12,805 nucleotides of DNA from Pseudomonadota bacterium (GTDB lineage Bacteria > Pseudomonadota > Alphaproteobacteria > Rhizobiales > Rhizobiaceae), in contig JAEYXI010000068.1 of assembly GCA_023428515.1 (NCBI GenBank), positions 1-12,805 of the forward strand. Reading direction: 5' to 3'. The stretch's first letter is position 1; every line of letters starts with the position of its first letter. A program made the position numbers and the translations under genes. The notes under the pieces were generated by a model. The model had not been told where the DNA came from. It searched no databases and worked only from the letters and a program-made list of their open reading frames with translations. Of this stretch, positions 1-5,773 are shown one piece after another.

Positions 1-1
1 G

Positions 2-721
2 GCAAACACCGTCCCGCCCGCGCCCGAAGCCCCGGCAACCGTCGCCGAGACGCCGCCGGCGGCCGGCACACCTCCATCCGCCGAAGCGCCCGCAGCCACG
101 GCAGCGGCTCCGACCGAAGCGCCCGCAGCCTCTGCCGGGCCCCAGCCTGCGCCTGTCCCGGAACAGCCGGCTGCTTCGAGTGCAGGAACGCAAGATGCCG
201 GACAGGCCGCCGAGCCGCCGGCGGCGCCGTCTGCCGAAACACCGGCATCGCCGCCGGCTGTTGCTGAAACTCCTGCGGCACCCGCTGCGGGAACCGTAGC
301 CTCCGATGCCCCTGCGGTAGCAGAGCCTGCGCCGCCCGCCGCCGGCGAAGCGGAAACGGATGTCGCCGCTGCGCCCGCGCGGCAGGGCGAACTGCCCGCG
401 CCGCCGTCGACGGACGTCGACGAGGTGCTCGCGCCGAAGCTGCAGTCGGTCGACAGCGCCGTCATCATCCGGCGCGGCGACACGCTATGGCGCATCTCGC
501 GGCGCGTCTACGGCCGCGGCATCCGCTATTCGACCATCTACCTCGCCAACGGGAAACAGATCGAGGACCCGGACCGGATCTGGCCGGGACAGGTCTTCAA
601 GGTCCCGGAAAAATCCAACGACGGCAAGGCCGACGCGGACTACACGACGCTCGGCGACCGCCTGACGACGATGCCCAAGGAAGGCGAGGCGGGTACGGCT
701 CCGGTCGAGGCGCAGCAGTAG
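2..721 (+). CDS. LysM-domain cell-envelope protein, C-terminal part (5' truncated)
   Basis: The reading frame is open from the window edge to the TAG at 719-721, so about 239 C-terminal residues are visible and the start lies outside. The first ~135 residues are almost entirely Ala, Pro, Glu, Thr and Ser, a low-complexity linker of the kind that spans periplasm or wall. A single LysM module follows at about 456-612, recognisable from IIRRGDTLWRISRRVYG, then YLANGKQIEDPDRIWPGQ and FKVPE. A short polar tail ends the protein. LysM modules bind the N-acetylglucosamine chains of peptidoglycan, so the protein probably sits in the envelope. Rhizobiales commonly encode such long Ala/Pro-linker proteins with one C-terminal LysM. 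The N-terminal part, including any signal or membrane anchor, cannot be seen. The family call is firm; any function beyond wall binding is unknown. Confidence 0.88.
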   Translation, partial: ANTVPPAPEAPATVAETPPAAGTPPSAEAPAATAAAPTEAPAASAGPQPAPVPEQPAASSAGTQDAGQAAEPPAAPSAETPASPPAVAETPAAPAAGTVASDAPAVAEPAPPAAGEAETDVAAAPARQGELPAPPSTDVDEVLAPKLQSVDSAVIIRRGDTLWRISRRVYGRGIRYSTIYLANGKQIEDPDRIWPGQVFKVPEKSNDGKADADYTTLGDRLTTMPKEGEAGTAPVEAQQ

Positions 722-876
722 AAGCGCGCAATTCAACGGCTGTCTCCAGGGACTTCACACAACGCTCTCGCAGTGCCGAACCTTGCTTGCATGGCGTGCA
801 TAGGCTGGCGAAACGCGACCGCCTGCACGCCTTCCTTGGCGTCACCCTCCAGGCGCATTTTTCGATCTGTTTCGAG

Positions 877-901
877 GGAACAGTTTTGGCCCTTCCGCGT
901 T
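877..901 (+). promoter_or_regulatory. EcfG/RpoE2-type general stress promoter
   Basis: GGAAC at 877-881 and CGTT at 898-901 are separated by exactly 16 bases. This matches the alphaproteobacterial EcfG (RpoE2) consensus GGAAC-N16/17-CGTT at every conserved position. It points at the DUF982 gene, with an expected transcript start near 907-911 and a leader of about 50 bases. It lies in a real intergenic gap (722-958). The match is seen directly; use by EcfG is inferred. Confidence 0.7.
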
Positions 902-958
902 CTGGAGCGCCGTCCTCAGGCATCCGCAAAAAGAAGTCACAACAACAAGGAACGGGTC

Positions 959-1252
959 ATGCTCGATACTGCCTTCGCTTCCCCGCTTGTCGTTCTCGTC
1001 GGAATGGGTTTTCCACTCGAAATCCGCTGCGTCACGGATGCTCTTCGTTACCTGGACGGGCAGCCCGCGGCACTCAGGGACGAGGCATTTCACGCGACCT
1101 ACGGCGCATGCCGCGACGCGCTGAACGGCAAGGTTTCCGTCGCCGAAGCGCGCGATGTCCTCTGCGCCCTGGCTCGAAGGCGCGGCGTCCTTGTCGAGGA
1201 AGCGTGGGCCCAGCCGGCTTCCGCCGCTGCCGGCGGCTCGCTGGCCGCCTGA
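959..1252 (+). CDS. DUF982 family small protein
   Basis: This 97-residue protein starts at ATG 959, preceded by AAGGAA at about 947-952. An upstream in-frame ATG at 773 would add a Cys/Arg-rich stretch that does not look like protein, so 959 is preferred. The pattern VVLVGMGFPLEIRCVTDALRYL, then a short helix ending GACRDALNGKVS and AEARDVLCALARRRGVLV, fits DUF982, a small domain family common in Rhizobiales with no established biochemical role. The tail is Ala/Gly-rich and probably disordered. There is no signal peptide or membrane segment, so it should be cytoplasmic. An EcfG-type promoter lies 58 bases upstream, suggesting induction in the general stress response. The arsR gene follows after 77 bases but has its own operator, so co-transcription is doubtful. 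The family call rests on remembered consensus. Confidence 0.75.
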   Translation: MLDTAFASPLVVLVGMGFPLEIRCVTDALRYLDGQPAALRDEAFHATYGACRDALNGKVSVAEARDVLCALARRRGVLVEEAWAQPASAAAGGSLAA

Positions 1253-1292
1253 CGATCGCCTCACCGAACGGAGTTTATCGAGCGAAGGCGCT

Positions 1293-1320
1293 TGCCTTGA
1301 CGAGCTTCATCGTTTATCGC
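1293..1320 (+). promoter_or_regulatory. Candidate arsR promoter, possibly giving a leaderless transcript
   Basis: TTGCCT at 1293-1298 and TATCGC at 1315-1320 are 16 bases apart and could be -35 and -10 elements. Transcription would then begin at about 1327-1330, at or next to the ATG of arsR, which has no Shine-Dalgarno sequence. The match to consensus is only moderate. Confidence 0.3.
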
Positions 1321-1334
1321 CGATGAACGATGAA
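1306..1334. promoter_or_regulatory. Inverted repeat over the arsR start: probable ArsR operator
   Basis: The left arm TTCATCGTTTATCG (1306-1319) and right arm CGATGAACGATGAA (1321-1334) flank a single C. They are inverse complements except at one position (13 of 14). The repeat covers the candidate -10 element and the first codon of arsR. That position fits a self-repression site for an ArsR/SmtB repressor, whose operators are usually imperfect 12-2-12 type palindromes. The symmetry is seen; binding is inferred. Confidence 0.6.
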
Positions 1335-1647
1335 CATGCTCTCGCCTGACCAGGCCATCGATGCCGGCCGCCGCCAGCTTGCGCTGCGCTTCGCGGCGCT
1401 GTCGCATCCGGTCCGCATCGAAATCCTGCAACATCTTGCCCTCCACGATGCCTGCTGCTGCGGCGATGTCGTGCAAAGGCTCGATCTTGCGCAATCCACC
1501 ATTTCGCAGCATCTGAAGGTGCTTGTGGAAGCCGGTCTGGTCGCCTTCCGGCCGGATCGGCCGCGCTCCCGCTACAGCGTCAACCGGGAGGCGCTGGCAG
1601 GGCTCTCGGATTCGGTCGCGACACTCGTCAAATCCTGCTGCCGCTAA
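1330..1647 (+). CDS. ArsR/SmtB-family winged-helix repressor with Cys clusters
   Basis: The protein has 105 residues, the usual size for the family. Residues 17-37 (LALRFAALSHPVRIEILQHL) form the typical first helices. Recognition helix AQSTISQHLKVLVEAGLV (about 54-71) and wing FRPDRPRSRYSV follow. Three consecutive cysteines (C42-C44) precede the recognition helix where E. coli ArsR has its CVC arsenite site, and two more end the chain (C103-C104). This suggests sensing of a metal, metalloid or thiol-reactive compound that releases the repressor from DNA. ATG at 1330 and 1336 are both possible starts; neither has a ribosome binding site, and an inverted repeat covers them. The Atm1-like exporter starts 31 bases downstream and is the likely target along with arsR itself. 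The actual ligand cannot be read from sequence. Confidence 0.9.
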   Translation: MNMLSPDQAIDAGRRQLALRFAALSHPVRIEILQHLALHDACCCGDVVQRLDLAQSTISQHLKVLVEAGLVAFRPDRPRSRYSVNREALAGLSDSVATLVKSCCR

Positions 1648-1665
1648 CGCAGCGACAAGAAGAAC

Positions 1666-1669
1666 AAGG
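1666..1669 (+). promoter_or_regulatory. Ribosome binding site deciding a TTG start
   Basis: AAGG at 1666-1669 lies nine bases before TTG 1679. It supports TTG as the start of the ABC exporter over the internal ATG at 1748, which would remove 23 residues that look genuine. Confidence 0.6.
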
Positions 1670-1678
1670 CACGCCGCA

Positions 1679-3574
1679 TTGGCCACCCAAACTGTATCCG
1701 GTGATTCCGGCTCAACCTTCAGCGCGCTGAGGAGCCTCTGGCCCTATATGTGGCCGCCCGACAGGCCCGATCTGAAAATGCGCCTCGTCTGGGCGACGGT
1801 GCTGCTCTTCGTCGCCAAGGGCGTGCTGGTGCTCGTGCCCTATTTCTTCAAATGGGCGACCGACGCGCTGGCCGGCGATTCCACCACCGCGCCGCCGCTG
1901 CCCGATTTCCTGCTCGCGCCGGTGATGCTGGTCATCGCCTACAATGTGCTCAGAATCGTGCAGCTCGGCTTCAACCAGCTGCGCGATGCGCTCTTCGCGC
2001 GGGTCGGGCAGCATGCGGTGCGCCAGCTCGCCTACCGTACCTTCGTCCACATGCACGAGCTGTCGCTGCGCTTCCATCTCGAGCGGCGCACCGGCGGCCT
2101 GTCGCGCATCATCGAGCGCGGCACCAAGGGCATCGAGACGATCGTGCGCTACACCATGCTCTCCATGGCGCCGACCGTGCTCGAATTCGCTCTGACGGCG
2201 GGCATCTTCGCCTTCGCCTATGGCTGGACCTATGTCGCGGTGATTGCGGTGACCGTGGCGCTCTATGTCTGGTTCACCGTCAAGGTCAGCGACTGGCGCA
2301 TCGGTGTGCGCCGAGAGATGAACGACAGCGACACCGACGCCAACACCAAGGCGATCGACTCGCTGCTCAACTACGAGACGGTCAAATACTTCAACAACGA
2401 AAAGATGGAGGCCGAGCGATACGACCGCTCGATGGCGCGCTACGAGAAGGCGGCTACCATGACCTGGGTGTCGATGGGTTGGCTGAACTTCGGCCAGGGC
2501 GTCATCTTCGGCATCGGCATGGCGGCGATCATGTGGCTGTCCGCGCGTGAAGTCATGGCGGGGACCCAGACGGTCGGCGACTTCGTCTTCGTCAATGCCA
2601 TGCTGATGCAGCTTTCCCAGCCGCTGAACTTCATCGGCATGATCTACCGCGAGATCCGCCAGGGCCTCACCGATATCGAGACCATGTTCGACCTTCTCGC
2701 CATCAAGCGCGAGGTGGTCGACCGGCCTGGCGCCGCGCCGCTTGCCGTCTCGCAAGGCACGGTCGAATTCCGCGACGTGCATTTCGCCTACGACCCCGAG
2801 CGGCAGATCCTGAAGGGCGTCAGCTTCAAGGTGCCGGCAGGCCGCACTGTCGCCATCGTCGGCCCGTCCGGCGCGGGAAAATCGACCGTCTCGCGGCTGC
2901 TCTTCCGCTTCTATGACGTGCAGTCGGGAAAAATCCTGATCGACGGGCAGGACATACGCGACGTGACGCAGGAGAGCCTGCGCGCGGAGATCGGCATGGT
3001 GCCGCAGGACACGGTGCTCTTCAACGACACCATCGCCTACAACATCCGCTACGGCCGCATGAGCGCGCCGCCGGAAGAGGTGAGGCGCGCCGCCGACCTC
3101 GCGCAGATCGGCGGCTTCATCGAGCGCCTGCCCGATGGCTACGACACGACGGTCGGCGAGCGCGGCCTGAAACTGTCGGGCGGCGAGAAGCAGCGCGTGG
3201 CGATCGCCCGCACCATCCTCAAGGCGCCGCCCATCCTCATCCTGGACGAGGCGACCTCGGCGCTGGATTCCCATACCGAGCAGGAGATCAAGGCCGCGCT
3301 CGATCTTGTGAGCAAGGGCCGCACCACCATCGTCATCGCACACCGTCTGTCGACCATCGTGTCGGCCGACGAGATCATCGTGCTGAAGGACGGCCGCATC
3401 GTCGAGCGCGGCAAGCACGCCGCGCTGCTCGCCGAGCGCGGCCTCTATGCCTCCATGTGGGACCGCCAGCGCGAGGCTTCCGAGGCGGAGGAGCGTCTGC
3501 GCATCGCCCGCGAGGAAGACGCGGAGGGCGTCATCGTGCGCCGCCGCACGCCGGAGGTCGCGCCCGGCGAATAA
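1679..3574 (+). CDS. atm1: Atm1/ABCB7-type ABC exporter (fused permease-ATPase)
   Basis: This is a half-transporter of 631 residues that would work as a homodimer in the inner membrane. An N-terminal six-helix exporter domain occupies roughly residues 30-330. It carries stretches diagnostic of the Atm1/HMT1 group: FHLERRTGGLSRIIERGTKG, and NYETVKYFNNEKMEAERYD in the second intracellular region. The nucleotide-binding domain has Walker A GPSGAGKST (395-403), signature LSGGEKQ (499-505), Walker B ILILDEATSALD (519-530) and switch His555, so it should be active. Known members export glutathione-linked compounds: mitochondrial Atm1 supports cytosolic Fe-S assembly, and bacterial homologues such as Novosphingobium NaAtm1 export glutathione conjugates and heavy-metal adducts. 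Following a Cys-rich ArsR repressor by 31 bases, it plausibly serves metal or thiol-adduct detoxification. The start is TTG with AAGG nine bases upstream. The C-terminal ~40 residues are charged. Confidence 0.9.
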   Translation: MATQTVSGDSGSTFSALRSLWPYMWPPDRPDLKMRLVWATVLLFVAKGVLVLVPYFFKWATDALAGDSTTAPPLPDFLLAPVMLVIAYNVLRIVQLGFNQLRDALFARVGQHAVRQLAYRTFVHMHELSLRFHLERRTGGLSRIIERGTKGIETIVRYTMLSMAPTVLEFALTAGIFAFAYGWTYVAVIAVTVALYVWFTVKVSDWRIGVRREMNDSDTDANTKAIDSLLNYETVKYFNNEKMEAERYDRSMARYEKAATMTWVSMGWLNFGQGVIFGIGMAAIMWLSAREVMAGTQTVGDFVFVNAMLMQLSQPLNFIGMIYREIRQGLTDIETMFDLLAIKREVVDRPGAAPLAVSQGTVEFRDVHFAYDPERQILKGVSFKVPAGRTVAIVGPSGAGKSTVSRLLFRFYDVQSGKILIDGQDIRDVTQESLRAEIGMVPQDTVLFNDTIAYNIRYGRMSAPPEEVRRAADLAQIGGFIERLPDGYDTTVGERGLKLSGGEKQRVAIARTILKAPPILILDEATSALDSHTEQEIKAALDLVSKGRTTIVIAHRLSTIVSADEIIVLKDGRIVERGKHAALLAERGLYASMWDRQREASEAEERLRIAREEDAEGVIVRRRTPEVAPGE

Positions 3575-3587
3575 TCGCGAAAGCCGC

Positions 3588-3618
3588 TTGACCTCAACTT
3601 AAGTTGAGGTCGTAGCCA
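3588..3618 (+). promoter_or_regulatory. SoxR-like operator in a 19-bp-spacer promoter
   Basis: A perfect 22-bp palindrome spans 3590-3611; its core is CCTCAACTTAAGTTGAGG (3592-3609). The E. coli soxS operator core is CCTCAAGTTAACTTGAGG, differing only at two symmetric positions. A -35 element TTGACC (3588-3593) overlaps its left edge, and TAGCCA (3613-3618) follows after exactly 19 bases. That over-long spacer is the hallmark of MerR-family activated promoters. The -10 match is weak, as expected for an activated promoter. The ABM-like gene starts about 64 bases downstream. SoxR itself is not in this window. Confidence 0.75.
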
Positions 3619-3681
3619 TCCAATCCTCCGCTGGACCCTTGATTGGTTCCGGCGGCGTGCTTTGTGGATTGGAGAAAGCAA

Positions 3682-4044
3682 ATGCGCTTTTCGGATCAAG
3701 AATATCATGGCGGCAGGGTCTATCGGCTGGACAGGTTTGTCGTACCGGCCGAGGCGCGGGACGAGTTCCTGATGCGATTGAACCAGACGCACAAAATCCT
3801 GCGCAAGCAGTGGGGTTTCATCCAGGATTTCCTGCTGGAGCGGCCGGGCGAGGGCGGCGCGACCATCATCGTCACCATGGTCGAGTGGGACAGCCAGGAG
3901 ACCGTCGACCGTGTCATGCCCATCGTCCAGGCGGCACACAGGGAGATGGGCTTCAGCCCGAAGGAAACGATAGCGCGGTTGGATATCACCGCCGAGATCG
4001 GCATCTACCAGGCGGTCGGGCGGGACGGCCTCGTCCCGGCCTGA
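3682..4044 (+). CDS. Antibiotic biosynthesis monooxygenase (ABM)-like small protein
   Basis: The product has 120 residues starting at ATG 3682, with GGAG at 3671-3674 seven bases upstream; an in-frame GTG at 3643 is less likely because it precedes that site. The pattern RVYRLDRFVVPAEARDEFLMRL, a central QDFLLER strand, then ATIIVTMVEWDSQETVDRV and a C-terminal helix fits the dimeric alpha/beta-barrel (ABM) fold. Members range from cofactor-free quinone-forming monooxygenases to haem-degrading enzymes, and the substrate here cannot be told. There is no signal peptide, so it should be cytoplasmic. The SoxR-like promoter upstream makes induction by redox-cycling compounds likely. ABM-like monooxygenases are known SoxR targets in Streptomyces and Pseudomonas, which fits breakdown of quinone- or phenazine-like toxins. 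Fold call moderate; enzymatic role inferred. Confidence 0.65.
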   Translation: MRFSDQEYHGGRVYRLDRFVVPAEARDEFLMRLNQTHKILRKQWGFIQDFLLERPGEGGATIIVTMVEWDSQETVDRVMPIVQAAHREMGFSPKETIARLDITAEIGIYQAVGRDGLVPA

Positions 4045-4080
4045 CGGCGGACAGGGCTGTCGCGTGGGACCATTGTCGCG

Positions 4081-4109
4081 TTGCGGGGGTTGAGCGTTTC
4101 CGCTAATCA
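4081..4109 (+). promoter_or_regulatory. Candidate promoter of psd-pssA
   Basis: TTGCGG at 4081-4086 and TAATCA at 4104-4109 are 17 bases apart, about 50 bases before the psd start codon. This is the best sigma-70-like pair in the 115-base gap. The consensus match is modest. Confidence 0.28.
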
Positions 4110-4159
4110 GGCGCCCAACCTGAAACGGAGCGTGCCCCTCGCACGATGAACCCCGACCG

Positions 4160-4858
4160 ATGAGTCTCGTCGACACCGTCAAGAACGCGTTCGTTCCCAT
4201 CCACAAGGAGGGGTATCCGTTCATCGGCGCCTTCGCCGTCGTGACTCTCCTGTTCGCGCTGTTCTCGACCAACCTGTTCTGGATCGGCCTCATCCTGACG
4301 GCATGGTGCGCCTATTTCTTCCGCGATCCGGTGCGCGTCACGCCGACCGACGACAGGCTGGTGATCAGCCCGGCCGACGGCGTCGTCTCCTCGGTCGGCC
4401 CCGGTATCCCGCCGCGCGAGCTTGGCCTCGGCTCGAGCGAGATGACCCGAATCTCGGTCTTCATGAACGTCTTCTCCTGCCACGTGAACCGCGCGCCTGT
4501 GCGCGGCCGGATCACCAGGATCGAGCATCGCCCGGGCAAATTCCTCAACGCCGAGCTCGACAAGGCGAGCGAGGAGAACGAGCGCAACGGCGTCGTCATA
4601 GACAGCCCCAATGGCACTGTCGCCGCCGTGCAGGTGGCGGGCCTCGTCGCGCGGCGCATCGTCTGCTGGGCGGAGGCTGGCGGCAACATCGCCGTCGGCG
4701 AGCGCTTCGGTATCATCCGCTTCGGCTCGCGCGTCGATGTATTCCTGCCGCGTAATGCCACGCCGCGCGTCGCCGTCGGCCAGACGGCGGTGGCCGGCGA
4801 GACGGTCATCGCCGAATTCGGCGGTCCGGCCGCGACGCCGCTGGTGCGCATCGACTGA
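4160..4858 (+). CDS. psd: Phosphatidylserine decarboxylase proenzyme
   Basis: This 232-residue protein decarboxylates phosphatidylserine to phosphatidylethanolamine at the inner membrane. It is the short Psd type found in many alphaproteobacteria. Two hydrophobic segments lie in residues 22-54, then FFRDPVR and the conserved PADGVV (71-76, Asp73). The motif [16 protein letters not shown] includes His108. The self-cleavage site is FGS at 188-190: cleavage between Gly189 and Ser190 would yield the beta chain and an alpha chain starting with a pyruvoyl group from Ser190. Asp73, His108 and Ser190 match the self-processing triad known from other Psds, so the enzyme looks functional. ATG 4160 has no strong ribosome binding site. 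The TGA at 4856-4858 shares one base with the pssA ATG, implying translational coupling and one operon for successive steps. Confidence 0.95.
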   Translation: MSLVDTVKNAFVPIHKEGYPFIGAFAVVTLLFALFSTNLFWIGLILTAWCAYFFRDPVRVTPTDDRLVISPADGVVSSVGPGIPPRELGLGSSEMTRISVFMNVFSCHVNRAPVRGRITRIEHRPGKFLNAELDKASEENERNGVVIDSPNGTVAAVQVAGLVARRIVCWAEAGGNIAVGERFGIIRFGSRVDVFLPRNATPRVAVGQTAVAGETVIAEFGGPAATPLVRID

Positions 4859-5730
4859 TGGCGTTTCGCCCATTCCCACCGCATGGCAGGGGCGGTCCTC
4901 GCATCCGCGAGATCCCGCTGCGCATGATGCTGCCCAACCTCGTCACCGTGCTTTCCATTTGCGTCGGCCTGTCGGGCATTCGTTTCGCCTTCGAGGGGCG
5001 CTTCCTGACCGCGGTGACGATGGTCCTGTTCGCGGCCTTCCTTGACGGCATAGACGGTCGCCTGGCCCGCCTGATGAAGGCGACGTCCAAGTTCGGCGCG
5101 CAGATGGATTCGCTGGCCGACATCGTCAATTTCGGCGTCGCGCCGGCGCTGGTGCTCTATGCCTTCCTGCTCGACCGCGCCGGCTCGCCCGGCTGGATCG
5201 CGGCGCTGCTCTTCGCCATCGCCTGCGGCCTGCGGCTCGCGCGCTTCAACGTGCTTGACGAGGATTACCTTGAACGGCCCGCCTGGCAGGAGGAATATTT
5301 CGGCGGCGGGCCCGCGCCCGCGGGCGCGGTTCTCGTGATGCTGCCGCTCTACCTCGCCTTCATCGGCGTCTACGAGCCGACGCGGATCGCGGCCTTCGTG
5401 TCGAGCGGCTTCACCGCGCTGGTGGCTTTCCTGCTGGTCAGCCGCATCCCCGTCTATTCAGGCAAGAAGCTCAGGGTACGGCGCGACCGCGTCCTGCCGC
5501 TCATCCTCGCCGTCGCGCTCTTCGTCCTGCTTCTCTTCAGCTATCCCTGGCACACGCTTTCGGCCGGCGTGATCGCCTATCTCATCTTCCTGCCGCTGTC
5601 GGTGCGCGCCTACGCGAAACGCGCGCAGATCGAGGAGTCGAAGCCGGCGGAAGCGGAGGCCGCCCCACCCGAGGACGATGCGGAGACGGAGGCCGTGGCG
5701 GAGCCGGGCCAGGTTCCGGAAAAGGAATAG
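4858..5730 (+). CDS. pssA: CDP-diacylglycerol-serine O-phosphatidyltransferase
   Basis: The product has 290 residues and makes phosphatidylserine from CDP-diacylglycerol and serine in the inner membrane, supplying the substrate of Psd encoded just upstream. The CDP-alcohol phosphatidyltransferase signature DG(x2)AR(x8)G(x3)D(x3)D is complete: Asp66, Gly67, Ala70, Arg71, Gly80, Asp84, Asp88. Hydrophobic helices follow through about residue 255 (for example LPLILAVALFVLLLFSYPW), fitting the type II (PssA, Bacillus/rhizobial-like) membrane enzyme rather than the E. coli phospholipase-D-like type. The last ~30 residues form an Ala/Glu/Pro-rich acidic tail beyond the usual core, probably disordered. 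Its ATG overlaps the psd stop by one base (TGATG). It is convergent with aas after 43 bases; no clear terminator is visible there. Confidence 0.95.
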   Translation: MAFRPFPPHGRGGPRIREIPLRMMLPNLVTVLSICVGLSGIRFAFEGRFLTAVTMVLFAAFLDGIDGRLARLMKATSKFGAQMDSLADIVNFGVAPALVLYAFLLDRAGSPGWIAALLFAIACGLRLARFNVLDEDYLERPAWQEEYFGGGPAPAGAVLVMLPLYLAFIGVYEPTRIAAFVSSGFTALVAFLLVSRIPVYSGKKLRVRRDRVLPLILAVALFVLLLFSYPWHTLSAGVIAYLIFLPLSVRAYAKRAQIEESKPAEAEAAPPEDDAETEAVAEPGQVPEKE

Positions 5731-5773
5731 CCGGCGCCTTAATTATTGAACGCCGTCATCCTGACGCTCTCTT

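Noticed and set aside
2..420. Repetitive Ala/Pro/Glu coding region as a tandem repeat
   Set aside because: No fixed repeat unit could be found; it is a low-complexity linker.
827..862. Short hairpin ACGCC/GGCGT and a later T run after the LysM gene, as a terminator
   Set aside because: The stem is only 5 bp and the T run lies about 15 bases away, so it does not form an intrinsic terminator.
1712..3418. 568-residue minus-strand open frame over the ABC exporter
   Set aside because: His/Asp/Arg/Gly-rich composition is typical of the antisense of a GC-rich gene; the plus strand carries all ABC motifs.
5732..5755. CGGCG/CGCCG inverted repeat between pssA and aas as a terminator
   Set aside because: Five-bp stem with a 14-base loop and no following T run.
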